Shown: piece by piece, positions 44,927 through 58,954 of the stretch
Numbering within the stretch: position 1 is the stretch's first letter
How the letters are laid out: each line of letters begins with the position of its first letter
NCBI GenBank assembly: GCA_020284085.1
Contig: JACEVL010000156.1
Location: forward strand, 813,501-877,500
Source: Aporrectodea caliginosa
Lineage: Eukaryota; Annelida; Clitellata; Crassiclitellata; Lumbricidae
Length of the DNA: 64,000 nucleotides
Direction: 5' to 3'
Notes under the pieces: model-generated
Seen by the model: the letters and a program-made list of their open reading frames with translations, nothing else
What the model was told of the DNA's origin: nothing
The model's database searches: none
Translations under genes and position numbers: made by a program

Positions 44927-47900
44927 ATGTTTTCCAACAAGCCAAACTACTTGAAGTTGAGAACAAATCTTCGACTTTGTATTAATCGTTTAAAATTACT
45001 TGAGAAGAAGAAAAGTTAGAATTTATTTTTATATTTTACAGTTGTGGTGCTTGTGACTCATTGTAAAGTTTAATACATAGCAACCCTCCAGTTGTTTTAA
45101 TTAAACAATTTTGTCTAATTTATCCTATTATGCTTAATTCAAACCTCCTTCTGACTACCCTTTTAGACAACCCCTCTGACTCAACACAGTGCTTGTGAAC
45201 AAGCTGGTGCCCTGCACTTGGATTTCAAGTGTCGCTTTAGAAGTTTGGAGTTTACGAACATGATTATGAACTAGTATTTGTTAATCATGCCATGTGCTTT
45301 AAATAATAGAATTTGCAAATATGTGATTAATTTGTATTTCAGTAATGTAATATTTGTGATAATAATGAGAAGTGTAATAATTTTTTCTCATTTTCTAAGC
45401 AGTATTGTTGTCAATATATAATATTTTCTGTGTAATCCATATGTGACTTTTTCTACTGGTGGCAATTTGTTAAACAGTTGATCTTTTTCAGACGATAATG
45501 CTGAATTAGTTGTTGATTGAATTGATTGAGGTATTCATTGCTCTTTTCAATCCATTACTCTCGTTATTAATTGCTGCGTGTCTCGCTTCTAAGGTTTTCT
45601 TTTATTTACTTGTTCAGCTGAGATGGCGCTGAAGGCGCGTCGCGAGATTGCAGACTACATTGTTGCTGGCAAAGATGATCGTGCCAGAATACGAGTAAGT
45701 ATACAGACACACTATTTCAAATAGTGTATACTGATTAAGTGTTGATCTTGTCAAAGTGCCCTTGTAACAGCATGTGCCGTGTTACGGTGCTTTAGAAATT
45801 GTCATATTCATCATCATGAACATCAACTGGAGAATGTCATACCATGGTGTTAGTTAAATGTATTGTCTGGGAAAGTCTTTGGAGATTCTGTGAACTCATG
45901 CTAGCAGAACTGTAATGGGTTTGCAAAACTAATCGCTAAGCATAGTGCAAAGTAACAAGCCTTTCCCTTGTGTATTTTCTGCATCTTTAAAAGAAATGTC
46001 CTAATTTTCTGAACATGTAAATAAATGCTTCTCTGCATATTTAATGAATATAGGTGTCTTTTCTGACAGGTTGAGCACATCATCAGAGAAGATTACTTGG
46101 TAGAGGCAATGGAAATCGTCGAAATGCTCTGTGATTTGCTGCTCGCTCGCTTTGGTCTCATTGAAAAGATGACGTAAGACATAACACATTGTGCATCGTG
46201 AGGTTCTTTAGAATTTTAATGCAAGTCAACCGTACCAAAACTGTTGATATTCTTTAGAGCGGAACAGAGACGACAGATTGATTGCTCATCAAGGGACACA
46301 CATCTGTGCATGTAAAGGGCCACAGTTAAATGTCTAATTCCTAGGACAGTAAATAATTAATTTAACAAGTGGTTTCGAAGAATACTTTTGGATGTGCTGA
46401 ATGGTGCTTATATAAATGTTTTGTGACATTATATATTTGCATCAAGCAAGCAATATCTGTGGAAATACTGAAGTTTGGCAGTTTTATTTGCTGAAAGATC
46501 TGATGTTTGTGTTGGAAATTGCAAATGTTTCGACATGGCAAATGAAGGTTTTTGCATTTGAGCATTTCTTGTGGTTTTCCTGTAGTGAGTTGGATCCAGG
46601 AATTGAAGAATCAATTGCTACACTCATCTGGGTGACACCAAGGCTGTCAGGAGATGTTCAAGAATTGAGAGAAGTAGGTGCATAGTTTTAACATAGCTGG
46701 GCAATTTTATCAGCTTTCTGTTTTCACTAATAACCAAACCGCGTAACTAAAATAATTTCATTGTTGGTACACTCTTTTCACAGTGCAGTGCTTTAAGGTT
46801 ATTGCAAGTGTGGAGCGCAACCATAGTTGCCATATGTTGGAGTCACTGGACCAAGGCTTAGTCGATAGTTTGGAGTGATCACAGGTGGTAGTTTTTGCAG
46901 CACATGATGACGCTACCACCGAGCAGTGCCTGATTGGTAGCAGTTGATGCATGTCCAGCTCTCAATTGAACCACTGGATGCACATAGAGCAGGAATTTGT
47001 CACATGCCGGATTGGTTGAATGAAGCACCAGTGACTAATGGTCAAGGTAACTTTGAAGGCCCGCTTCACTCCTACGTTGAGACAAAAAATTACCCGGCTA
47101 GAAACGGTGTACATGGTCCATAGATTCTAGACTCTACAGCACTTCGGAAAGGATGGACCTTCTTTATGCAGTTGGGTTGGTCAAGAATCCACAGTAGAAA
47201 CAAGGAATTAGTCTGGTATGCAAACTTGCCAATGGTAAACTCCAACATGTTAGAAATTACTGATCAAATTCAGCATTTAGAAACAATAATCCAACATAAC
47301 GGGAACATGGCCAGTGATGTGCAAACTTGGGAAATATTTTGTTTAATGCTATGAGACTTTTCCAATCAGTTTCGGCTCTTCATCAGGTATTGGAATGACT
47401 ACATTTGAGCTGGGATTGAATCATGACTTGTATGGCAACCTTTTACTTCTTCTTGTTCTTAACTCCGTCTGTTGATAATGGAATTGATGCTGGGTTGTTT
47501 ACATTTAGGTTTCAAATCAACTGACTGTCAAATATGGCAAAGAATATGCTGTCATGTGTCTACGCAATGGATTTGAAAATGTTAATGAGAAGGTTGGCTA
47601 CTTTGTCTTTTTGCCCCTTCTGTTGAAATTTATCATGTTTTTATCGATAGGATCTCAGACACCAAGGCTTCTTCACTTTTTTAGGTGTCAGGATGCATAA
47701 CAAATATTCTATCATCGGCATACTATTTCCTTATAATGCTTTCTTTTGAATAACTCAATTAAATATAGGAATTCTGACTTTTTTTAATGGCAAACAATTA
47801 AATGTCAGTTCTTATTTAAACTCTGAACATATATTCGGGCATTTCTAGAGACTACTGATAATAAATTCAGAAAACAGATAATGTTTACTTTTCGGTATAG

Positions 47901-50900
47901 AAACTTCTGAGAAGTTTGATCCCACAGTTGAAGTAACTTTTGATTGAAGTGCAAACTCATATGCAGCATCACAGCAATACAAGAGATTTACTTGATTTCC
48001 AACTTGCATTACACTCGTTTATCTTTGCCCATATAGATGGTCGTGTGAGTGGGCCCAGATGGCCTGGTATTACTTGAATCGAATGGTCACTCCTGAGTAC
48101 TAAATGTAAGTAAGTAAGTAGGTAAGTATATTCTTTATTAACCAATTGCTAATCACACTCTGGTGTACAGATATCTTATAAACACAGTTTTGTAAGTATA
48201 TAGCATCCTGACAATAAACATTTTTCGCATCAAGTAAGTTAGTAAGTAAGTGAGAATATCCCTTAATAAACCAGCTACCAACCGCACCTTGGTGCAAATC
48301 ATTATAGTCCCGTATATATCTAAGAAAGTCAGCCAATTTTGATCAGACTTTATATATCAATCCTAGTGATGAAAGTTTTACTCATCAAATTATCTGCGGG
48401 AGGAATGATATGGTCATGAGCCCGGGGGCGGAGGGAATACTTAAAAGTTTAAATAGGCTTGGCAAAATTTTTTTAGTTTTCATGAGCACTGCATGCACAG
48501 TTGTGCATTTAAATGTTTGCTTAACTCCAATACACCATGTTGTGGGAGAGCTTCACACTCCACATTAGTATGCTGGTGGTGAGCCATCAGCCATCGTGTA
48601 AAGCAACGGCTGAATTTGTTTAAAGGTCTGATGAGGTGAGTAATCTGTGCTGTCCAAGTATTTTCAATCTGATCATTGTTGATTTATTTCAACAGGTGAT
48701 GCACAGAATGAATGTTGCTGCGCCTCCTAAGCGTCTGGTTGAAAACTACATGGTTGAAATAGCGAAAACATATAACGTCCCGTATGAACCAGATCCGTTG
48801 GTAATGATGGTAAGGAAGCTGGATTATGTCACTTCATGTGGGTTATTTAATGAATTTGATCTGTTACCTATTCAGATTTAATAGGGCTATGGTATTATTT
48901 TCTGGAATTCTTATGGATCCATGATTTCTTTATTGGGAATTCTCGCGAAGTTTGTTTCTGTGGCTTGCAGTTGTGAATTTTTAAGCAGATGCCTTTTTGC
49001 TGATTCAGTGCTGCTGCAATTTAAATGATTCTGCTTAGGCAGATTAAATATTGTATGGATAAATTACTGCAGTCTGTTGACTGGAGATGTTGTAGGGCAG
49101 ATTTAAAAATTAATTTTTTTGGTAATTGAATTTTTTCGTCTTACTTGTAGTTCCTTTGTCTGGAGTTTGAAGTGATATTTTTGTTTTAGGGTCCTCCACC
49201 AGAGGCCACTAGCTTAATTGACCTTGAAAGAGACCTCGCTGGATTTGATGAAAAACCCGCTGGTAGTGGTACTGGCAGTAGTGGTGGTGGAGGTGGTGGT
49301 GGCAGTAGTGGCTTTGGTGGTGGTGGCAGTAGTGGTGGAGGTGGTGGTGGGGGCAGTGCATCCTCGCAGAAGCACTTAGAGGCATATGGAGCAGCAGGAC
49401 ATGGCTCTGGTGCTGGAAATGGTGAGAAGAGCGAAAAGCGATCTTCATTTGGAGGAGCAGCTTATAACGGAGGTGCAGCTGGTACCATTGGGGCAGGTGC
49501 AAGTCCCAAGATGCCTGGTAGTGATGCAGCTGGTCTACCTTTTGGAGGAGTGCCAGTCCTTCCAAGCGAAGTAAGTTGACTACTTCATGGTAAAGTACTC
49601 TTTTGTCTCCTCTACTTTCTCAGGTCATGTTAAAATGCTGTTGGGTTACTGGTATGCAGCAGCTAGCAGTTTAGTTGTTACCACATCATATTATGCAACT
49701 GAATCCACAGTTTGAATATCTGTTTGATAGTTGGCACCAGCTGGCGTGTTTACACCCACTGTGCAACGCCTTTATGAGGTACTTTGTGTTCAGGTGCTAT
49801 ATTAAGTGTCTTCATACATGTATACATACATGCGTACATACACTGTACATCTGCAGGACCTCTATTTACTACTCTACTTGTAATCAGCAATGCGTCTGTG
49901 TCATTCTGTTATTGCAAATAAACGAATATTGATTGATTGATTGAGTCACCACTAAGGAATCGTCTTCCTCAGGACCTATGGCTAGAACTCCTTTGCTTCT
50001 CTCCCCTCAGTTCTGAAAGTACCTGAACACTTTACTGGTTTAACAGTGATGACACTGCATGCCCCGGGTCGTGAACACCACTGACTTTTGAGTGGTGATT
50101 TTTAATTTTCAATTACAATTGTACAGTTTAATTAAATATATGATAATTATTTCTATTTGTTTTTTTAGCCACGATTCCCATCACCCGGAGCAAGTGGAAA
50201 CAATTTCATTCCACCTGCTGGTTCTGTCAGGCCTCCCCCTCCTTTACCTGACCATCCACCAAATTTTTTTCAAGATCAACAGGTAGAGTTTATGGATTCA
50301 AATTAGAGTTTAATGGAAACGCATATTGATTGTTTATTTTTGGTATTTTCAAAATATAAACTTTTGCTCTTTGTGTTAAGTTGCATTTATTACTTACTTC
50401 CACCAACAAGTAGTGATAACTGTGCTACTAATTCTCTTCTTTCTAAGAACATTCAGGTTTTATGATTTAATCCATAATATTTTCTAACATGTTTAATTGC
50501 TGATGTCTTTGATTGATTGATTGATTGATTTGGAGATAAAGTTACCTTATTGTCCTTTTTGATGATGAGTTAAGCCATTGACAACATTGACCATGAACTA
50601 TACTGATAGTATAATATTTAATTGTGAAAAAATTAGATTCCTACATTCAGCCTTGGCTTTTTTACATTTCCTGAAAAGCATACATTTGAGAAATGCATTT
50701 ATTGTTGGCCTGTTGTTTGTTTTATTTTATCAGTTGCCTCAGTATGATGATGCTATGAAATCAAGCAGACCACGTAAGTGTTTAACTGGAATTGTGTTTA
50801 CTGCTACATGTTTTGCACGTTGACTTAAACACATCTATCATAATAATTGCAAATTTATGTAGCACTGCTTCAAGAGACTCATCAGAGTGAAACTACAGGC

Positions 50901-52004
50901 TGAGCTATAATGCATTTGACTAGATTTACTATTATGCCTACTGTGAGACTGTGGCTTACACTAACGAGAAAAATAGTTTGTAATGAGTGTAATCCAAATA
51001 TAATGTAACAAACTCAAAATACTCAAAATACTGAATAATATGCAAACTATTACATGTACTTTGTTAGAGTTATACCGGGTAAGTATTTTCACTTTTTAAT
51101 GCCAGCACTTCTTTACATGTGAAAGTATTGACACTTCTACTAAGTACAGTAATGCATTACTTAAACTTCCTTACTGTTCAACAGTTGGTAAACATGAAGT
51201 ACAGTGTGGACTTGTTAACATGTTACCAGATAACACAGTTTCACTTAACACGAAGTGGTGTTATGTCCCCCAAAGTTATTAACATACCGTATTGTTTAAC
51301 TTACCGGATAGATGGTCTGAGGGACAGTCAGATTGATTGACTGGTCAGACAGACGAACTGATGGTCAGATGTCCAGATTGAGTTAGACAATGGGTTATTT
51401 CTGCATTAGTCTATTTGACATGCGGTCCAGTTGACTCACTGTTTCTGGCCTGTGCTCAACGATTTCATGTTAGTGGGTCCACGCTGAGTGTTTTAAGTGT
51501 TGAAAAAGTGGTCTTTTTATACTGGTTTCAGTAGTTTTTGTTATAAAAATGCTTTTGGGAGCCATATCATAGCAACCAGTTTGTAATGACTTATTTCAAC
51601 AAGGTCTTACTTAAATTTGGGATCCATGCCCTAACAATGTTATTTCTGTGTGCATAATAGTGATGCACATTGCAAGGAGAATCCAGTGCATCTATGCCCT
51701 GATCTAGTATTTTATTCTTCCTGTCTGGTGTTATTTGTTTGTTTTAGATCTGGGTCCAGGAACCGGTAACCAGTCAGCTCCAAATGGTGCCAATGGTCAT
51801 TTTCCAACACCTGCTCCTCGTGGAGTGATTTCTAATTCTAAAAGCCAACCACAACCAGGGCAAAACAACTTTCCAACCCTGCCCGACGTGCCTGGCCTGC
51901 CCAGTGTTCCGGTAAATAGTGTTGGTGTAAACTCAGTCGGTGGGGATGATGTTGATTTTGATGACCTCACCAGGAGGTTCGAGGAGCTGAAACGAAAGAA
52001 ATAA
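44927..52004 (+). CDS. IST1: IST1 (ESCRT-III associated factor), complete coding sequence in ten exons
   Basis: IST1 binds CHMP1 in ESCRT-III and recruits VPS4, LIP5 and spastin through MIT-interacting motifs, acting in endosomal sorting and cytokinesis. Exons: 44927-45014, 45618-45694, 46070-46173, 46586-46673, 47509-47592, 48696-48809, 49190-49570, 50169-50282, 50734-50773, 51748-52004. All junctions are GT-AG and in phase, total 448 codons. Residues 1-185 are the Ist1 domain (LRTNLRLCINRLKLLEKKK, ARIRVEHIIREDYLVEAMEI, CDLLLARFGLI, YNVPYEP). Exon 7 has a Gly/Ser-rich linker from GGT repeats. The tail holds an MIM2-like LPDVPGLPSVP and ends with MIM1, DVDFDDLTRRFEELKRKK. Human IST1 is about 364 residues; the linker explains the excess. 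The ATG sits three bases into its exon, so a 5' untranslated exon lies upstream. Confidence 0.95.
48104..48310 (-). mobile_element. two CR1-like 3' tails in IST1 intron 5
   Basis: On the minus strand there are two copies of CACCAG/AAGGTG-type sequence followed by AATTGGTTAATAAAG or TGGTTTATTAAGGG and CTTACTTACTTAC, matching the tail at 40015. They are antisense and truncated, in the intron between exons 5 and 6. Confidence 0.6.
49750..49946 (+). repeat. LINE-like 3' end in IST1 intron 7
   Basis: CTGTTATTGCAAATAAACGA followed by a TTGATTGATTGATTG tail. An ACAT run precedes it. A similar GATT tail is present near 50512. Confidence 0.4.
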
Positions 52005-52597
52005 ACCAGTTCTGTCTATAATACATTCTGACCAGGAGCGCTATAAATCTAAACAGATCTTTTGCTTCCCTTTGCAGGAACAAGTGAATTTGCAATTTGT
52101 AATCCTTTTCCATGTAAGGTTTGCATGCCATTTGATCAACCCTACGAAGTTGCTATTTGCACTTTTCCTCGCCCAGCAATTTCATTATTGGTGCTGAGCC
52201 TGGTATTTTTGCTTGCTGTTAAGTTTACTTTATAATTTGTTTTCAGCTGATAAGTAATTATTCTATTTTTGTACTTTTTATTTTCAATACAGATAATTTT
52301 TTGAAACTTGTGACATGTCTTGGAATAGAAGTATCAACTGTTAGGGCCAAGAGAAATGTTGTACCTGTGTTATGTAACTGTATCACACAATTATCTGTTT
52401 TGATTGAAGATACCAGAAGCTCTGAAAGAATTTGCTTCTGTAATTTAGTTGTAAATAATCAAAAAAATGCTGATAAATGGCATTTAATTCTTTATTTCCA
52501 TATATGACTTTCAGAAATGGTATTTATTAGACTGAAAGCTCCACAAAATGCATTTGTGGCCTTACAGTTTTAATTTATATTGAAATAGAACACTACG

Positions 52598-52795
52598 GTG
52601 GCCAATTGGTTAGAGTGGTTGGCCTGTAACGCGGAGAGAACAGGTTCGATCCTCGTCCGGGTTGGTTACTGTGTTGAGACCGTAAGCAAGTCCACGCAAT
52701 CTGCAATCTGCGCCATCAAGGTGTGTGCACTTCTAAGCTCTGGTCCACCTTTGGAAGAAGGGCAATATCAAATGCAGTTGTATTGTATACTTCTG
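52598..52795 (+). mobile_element. SINE family A, copy 3
   Basis: Box A region TGGTTAGAGTGGTTGGCC, box B GGTTCGATCCTCGTCC, body GACCGTAAGCAAGTCC and GGGCAATATCAAATGCAGTT, tail TTGTA. It lies about 600 bp after the IST1 stop codon. Confidence 0.75.
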
Positions 52796-53059
52796 TAGGC
52801 TTGAGTTTTGGACAGATGTTTCCTGTTTCAGATATAAGTCCAACAGGTGCATGCTTCTGTAAGACTTATTGCACATTTTAAGTCATAGCAATCAAATTGC
52901 AATCAATGAATTCGACCAGAACTGATGATTGTGATATACTGCAAGTGTACAATCTGTCGTGTAAATTTTGATTGTTTACTGTTTGTATTTTCTTAATTTA
53001 AATGATGTAGCAAAGCATGTGTGACAATTTTGTTTACCAAGTAGTGTACATGTATTTCT

Positions 53060-54700
53060 AAAATAACTTCCTAAAGATCCCAACAGCAACACATACATTG
53101 AAGAGTCACGAGTAGGTGTCCGGTAGCAAGGGATTATTGGGTTGTGATGGTCGGTGGTACACGTTCACGATATTGATCTTCTCTGGCAGTCAGTCGATCG
53201 AGATGGTGGTCAATTCCGGAATTTCCGGGACATCAGGGGTGTTGATCCTGGATCAGGCGACGCCAGTCTTCATGAACGTTGCCACTCCTCCTCCAGTTTC
53301 CCCAGTGGTATGATCATGGCACACGCAGGTGTACCCGGTATCTTGTGTTCAATGGTGGGCCTGAGCCAGGTTTCCTGGATGCAGATTATTATATATTCGT
53401 TTAATAGGAAAACCAGTTGACACACCGCGACTGGGAACAGTAAAGGGGACTACAACTGAACTGAAAATGTCTTTAAGGCGTCATTTTTGGCTTAAAGATC
53501 TTGGGCCAGATTTTACTGATTGTCGATATAGGATTCTGGGGATAAAATTGCGGTCATCCTTTGCTGGCAGGGTAAAGTCATGAGGCCTCTGACGAAAAGG
53601 CTGTAATTGTGTTGTGTCGGCGGGGGAATCAATTAAGCTGCGCAGGACGCGGGTTTCACTAGTCCTTGCAGCACGAAAGAGGCCCTCGTCTGCCTTGGCC
53701 GCCCTCTCTTCCGCTCTGGGTGCCACCTCCGCAGATACCCCAATCGCTGTGCACAGCGCAGCATTCGCTCCATCCTTATTTTGTCGATGATTGTCGGCGG
53801 TTTCTGCATCTCCGACATGCGGTGCCTCAGCTCCCCTATACACGGTCTGAGACTATACGCTTTCCGCTGGAGTATTTGGTGATCCGTGATGAGCGTTGTC
53901 GGTTGAAGTGGCTGACGTGGCGCTCGATCGTGGCACCAGAGGTTTCCGCGGCAACTGCTGTATAAGCAGTCGTTACTGCATTGGAGGCCATGTTAAGAGA
54001 GATCTTGAAGGCAGCATGGATTGTACTCTCGAGGATCTCTCTCAACTTTGTGAACGAGATCATGGCGCCGTCGTTTGCCTCCATTGCCCTCACAAACAGA
54101 TGCAGGCGCGGCTTAGAGCGTCTAAATCATCCCTTAATACCGTTGTCGATCTGCGCCTCCTCCTCCTGCTGTCTATTGGGCAAACCAGGGACAGGCACGT
54201 TTGTTGGTCTCACCTGTGACCTATGACGGTTCGAGCGACCAGAGTGACACGCGTGCTTGTCGACTCCCCTGTGCGGTTTCTTGGTTGAGCGATGAAGGAA
54301 TCCAGGGCAGCAGGGCTACAGCCTCAGACTGTATCATCTTCTTCTCTGACTTCGGCTACCCATTCCCTTAGACCTACCAGTGAAGGTGTGAAAGGCGTCG
54401 TCATCAGATCGATCATAGGTGGATTCTCCATCGGCATCAGTGGCCCAAAACCTTCTGCCACTCTCAAGCGAGTCATCACTAGTCTTGTCTACTTCCGTTT
54501 ATTTGACTGAGTCACCAGCCTCAGGTCCACTCCAACACCTCCAGGCGGCTGCACTCAAAGTGCTGACCCGGAGGCAACACGGTCTTCGCTTGAACACATG
54601 TGCATGTCTAGCTCCTACCTTCATTCCTTCTTCGCTAATTAGTTCCTTCGTTCAGACGCTCGTCATTCATTCATACACTTAATAAATTATTCATAATTAA
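53060..54700 (-). pseudogene. LINE 5' region: ORF1-like segment and AP-endonuclease
   Basis: The minus strand near 53420-53330 reads EYIIICIQETWLRPTIEH, containing the QET catalytic motif of LINE AP-endonucleases, followed further on by KINIVNVYHRPSQPNNP (the 'I.NVYRP' motif). Upstream, frames at 54093-53481 (ATIERHVSHFNRQRSSRITK, RPHDFTLPAKDDRNFIPRIL) look like a nucleic-acid-binding ORF1. Stops and frameshifts are present. The reverse-transcriptase half is missing beyond 53060, the opposite of usual 5' truncation. Confidence 0.6.
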
Positions 54701-55559
54701 TTCACTCGTCAAAGGAGCAAATGCAATTTTAGTCTAGCAATCAATAATATTAGGTTACCGGTAGGGCCTACACAGTCTATGCAGTCACAATGACCAAGGG
54801 TTAACAGGCAGTAAAAGCACAAGACAATAATTAACATAATATATAAATATAATTATGCAACATTGTCATTCACTCCGAGAATTTCTGTCCTATTGTCCGT
54901 TTGATAGAGCTCTCCTATAGTAATCTTCTACGTCCAAACTCAAATCACTCATCGACAATTCATCAAATTGAATAATTTTTTCTGTCTCTCGCGCCTATAT
55001 GACCGGCATTGGCCAGTTTTAAAAAGGTGTTTAGGGATCGAGGAGCCCAAAATATTCGGTAAGGCCCCGGGTGCCAGCAGGCATCGAAGCAGGAGCGAGA
55101 CACTTGCGCTACACTCAGCTTGTGCACATCTGCATGGTACCGGTATTAGTCCTGCAGACGTTATCCAGGCATAATCCAGTCATTCTTTACTTGCTCTACC
55201 TCTGGTCTCTGTGTTACCATCCTGTAAATGTGTTTGAAAACCTTGAGTTTCCTTTCAATTAGGCCTACTGCTGCACAATGTTTAACTTGCAATGCTCTGT
55301 CTTCATACATGATACTTCAGCATGCCACATCCTCTAAGTGATGAATACACAAAGTCTCTTAAAAGGCCAACAAAGTCAGCAATAAATATCCAGTGTGATT
55401 TATGATGTAACCATTTATCATTTATCGACATTAATTTGTTTTAGCAAAAATTATATCTTGTCCAAAATAAATGAATTGTACCAAAAACTATGCATTTAGC
55501 CTACATATTTCACATTCATAAAGTTTTGATGACAAACTGCATTGAAGGTGTCCTCGCAC
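54701..55559. other. no gene recognised
   Basis: AT-rich sequence. I see no supported coding segment or defined repeat. Confidence 0.4.
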
Positions 55560-55700
55560 TTTTGGGCAGTCCAGTTCAGTAGGCCTACATCACCAGCCGA
55601 TCAAGCCAACTCGATCGCTACTCCCTACGGCCCCGGTGCCATTTCGGAGCGCCTCTGAATCTCTGAGTGGCACTATACAAATGTTCAATTACAATTACAA
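55560..55700 (+). repeat. LINE/SINE 3' end with AATTAC tail
   Basis: TTCGGAGCGCCTCTGAATC then GTGGCACTATACAAATGTTC and an AATTACAATTACAA tail. It is the same terminal module as in the elements at 3079, 20308 and 58955. Confidence 0.6.
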
Positions 55701-56990
55701 CGGTCCCATGACAACCTGCCTCAGATCTGCTTCCTTGCCATGGCAGGATGCTATACAAACAAACAAGGTTTTCCTAGACCTTCTCTGCGACGTGTTGGCA
55801 TTTCCCCTTCCCGAACCTGGTCATCTCGTCGCCTGCAGCCAATTAGTGTTGTCCTTTGTCATTTAGCCTACATAATAGGCCTACGCATTATACAGTGTTC
55901 CAATGTCTGTGTCAACATGTTTAAGTCATATGCCTCTTTCTTAAGTCTCATATGCCCTGGTTAATTTCATGTAGGGTAGGCCTATTTATTATGATGCGTC
56001 CTATAGCTTACTTTATAGTTTTGATATAATGTTGGCCTATAGGTTCATATAATCGTCTCTCTCGGTTGCATTACACTGGTTGCAATTACTAAATTCGAAC
56101 GGGATGAACTTCTTCAGTTGGGACAGACATAAATGTTTGTTCTGGCGAAGAATATCGTATCCAGCTAACAGTTCGATCTTCCGTTCCCCGAGTTTCCACC
56201 GAACGATCAATGGCGCTCAAACGCCCGATCTGGCAGAAGAGCATTGACATAGAATGGAGAAGACGAACAAGGTAGGCCTATAATAACCTTTATATGAGTA
56301 GACCCCTGTAGGCTATGTAGGCCTACACCTACACTTGAGAACAAAAGCTTCATTGTGTGCCAAACTTGCACATGAAAGGTTTCTCTCCGGTGTAAACCGA
56401 GAGCTTTGGGCAGAAGGATGTTTCGAGATGTTTATTCCACTTGCATTCCAATCGAAATCATCAGCTATAAAATGATCGATTGCACTGAGTCACTGACCAA
56501 TTATAGGCTTTAGCCTAGTATCGATGGGAATCTTCTTCTTCATCAACCTTTTCCTCCTCCTTAATAAAATTGTTCTTACCTGTCTACACAAATAGAGCAG
56601 TAGTTTCGAAAAAGCGGCAACTTGCGTAACATGGGATGTTAAAAAAGAAGCGTAACGTAGGCCTATAGGCCCTACATTAACGCATGGAAGAATGTTCAGA
56701 AGTTAAAGAAGGAACTATAAAATGAACTGGATCATATATATTATATAAGAATGTCACAAGATTTTATAAATTAAGAATCAAGTATGTTAAATAAAGGACC
56801 TTGATCCAAAAAGGAAATCAATAAGAAGCTTTGACCAGAAGCTACCGAGAAATGTAATGGAAGACAGCAGGAGTTTCACGAATCTTGCTATTCTTTCCAC
56901 TGAGGTTAAAGTAGCCACTTCCAACAATTTGTCATTCGCTTCGACTCTTAGATGTTGATTTAGCAGTCTAATGACCAATAGTACTCCGGG
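55701..56990. other. no gene recognised
   Basis: Unassigned sequence with several TAGGCCTA motifs and no credible exon. Confidence 0.4.
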
Positions 56991-56995
56991 ACTCA

Positions 56996-57260
56996 TCATC
57001 ATCATCATCAGTTCCTGACGCCAGCCCTCTGGCGGCGATGGGTACGAATGAAATATATCCACTATCCTCATTCACTCGTCAAGTCCAAAGTTCCCCTCAG
57101 TGTTAGTCCAAGTGATGTTATGTCCCATGCTGTGTAGCCATCATAGTCTTTGTCTGCCTTTGTTTCTTTCCCCTTCGAATCTTGCATGTAGCGCCTTGTG
57201 TGAGATTCTGTCAGCTGAGCTGGCATTCTTTCTACATGTCCTAACTCCGGGTCCACTCCC
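56996..57260 (-). mobile_element. LINE 3' end with ATG tail, copy 2
   Basis: The minus strand contains TAWDITSLGLTLRGTLDLTS and ends GWRQEL with an ATG tandem tail (about 56996-57009). It shares AAGTCCAA..., AGTCCAAGTGATGTTATGTC and TGCCTTTGTTTCTTT... (opposite strand) with the copy at 25168. Confidence 0.6.
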
Positions 57261-58950
57261 TACAAATCACACGGTCAACGTTGCCATCAAAAATTATAGC
57301 CTACGTAGCTTACCCTTACTACACTTGCCCTTAATCAAAGGTTGCAAAGTCAAATAAACCGGAGGGCCATACAAGAACTCAAACTTTGGTTTGGGGCCAA
57401 TAATAAAACCGTAGGCCCACGTAGATCAAGCCAAACTGCAAATTAGGAAGAATATACTTGAATAAATTAATTTTGTAACTATTTCACAACATAAATTTTG
57501 TTCCATCAATTTAAATCTTTAAATACTCCTAGCCTAGTTTTACTACTAATCCTGTATCTGCGGTAATGAAGTCAATCTAAGAGTTGCTTGCATTTTCTCA
57601 TCAGCCAATATCGTGGTATTCGTCTATCTCTCTCTGTGAATGTGCTATTTAACCTATTTGACTATGTCTCTTTGCTTCTTCGTCTATATCTCTAAACCTG
57701 TCTATATAATGGATGTTTCTTAGTCTGTCTCTATCTCTAGGCACGGAGACTATGCCGGGACAGACAGCATAACGAACAGGATGTCACTGTGCTTCGCTGT
57801 TTCTGTATGTGTCCATATTTGTGTGTATGTATGTATGTGCTAAAGGATTTGTAGCGCTGGATAAACTCCGTAAAGCACTCCGTCCGACTGTAGATCTTGG
57901 TCTCCTGTTCAGAGTCTTTCTCTGATTCTCTTCATTCGAGCCACTCTTCCTCAATCAGCAGTCAGGTGGAGGGAAGAAAAGGAATTGCGAGAAAGAAGAA
58001 GAGTAACAAGATAAAGGTTAACATAGCCATCGTGTAGGTTCAAGTGGAAACACTCTACGTATACGTAGTCCTCACAGGTAGGTCTACACAGCGGCTGCAT
58101 TCAGAGCAGCACCGACAGTTAATGTCAAGGACTGAGAGACCTTCTACAAAGTCAACCCGCAAGCAATAGATTTAGAATGAGAATGCACAATGCAGTCCAC
58201 AATACATACAGTAGGTGGTGCTACTCGTCTACCATGTCTAAAGAACATGCCTGTAATTATTAGCCAAATGTGGATAGGAAGCTTTTGTGATTGAAAGAAA
58301 AATACCTTTGGGCAGAAGTCCAACGAATACGACTGCATCCCAAAGGGGACAGTAGGCCTACGCCGCTCAAATGCAGTGGGAGTCTCCTCTCTAGCCTACT
58401 GTAGAAAGGGGCTTCTCTTAGTCCATGCTTTGATGGAATAGGCCTATGCATGCATGACATGGGTTTGATTAAGTGTGCTGGTCATTTACTACCTGTCATT
58501 TAGACGTACGTTCTATTCCTACACCTCTCCCTCCCTCCTTCTTTCACGTCTTGAGATCTAATGCAGTGCATCTAGACACTTAATATAGCGCACCTAAAAA
58601 CTCATAAACGCTGCCTACGCCAACCTAATTAAAAGCAATGTTAACGTTAGTTAGGCTACGACCAACAGCTTCATCAATAAGCAAGGTTCGAGCGCTCAGA
58701 GAACTAACGAAAAGTCAGTGCGGTTTGCTCACGCACATGCACATTCAAACCCAATGGATTTCCATCCTGAGTTGACATTAACGACATATTACGTTCAGAG
58801 TTTACGGTTACCTTCTTGCGTTTAGGAGTTTTTACTTGCGGATTGTTTGGTAGCCAAATGACAACGGAGGAAGCTCAAGTTATGCCAAGGTAGGGATGGA
58901 TAAAGTATACCGTATATCTATACCTACATGTATATAGGCCTAAACATAGG
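57261..58950. other. no gene recognised
   Basis: Unassigned sequence. I see no supported exon, RNA gene or complete repeat. Confidence 0.4.
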
Positions 58951-58954
58951 CCAC

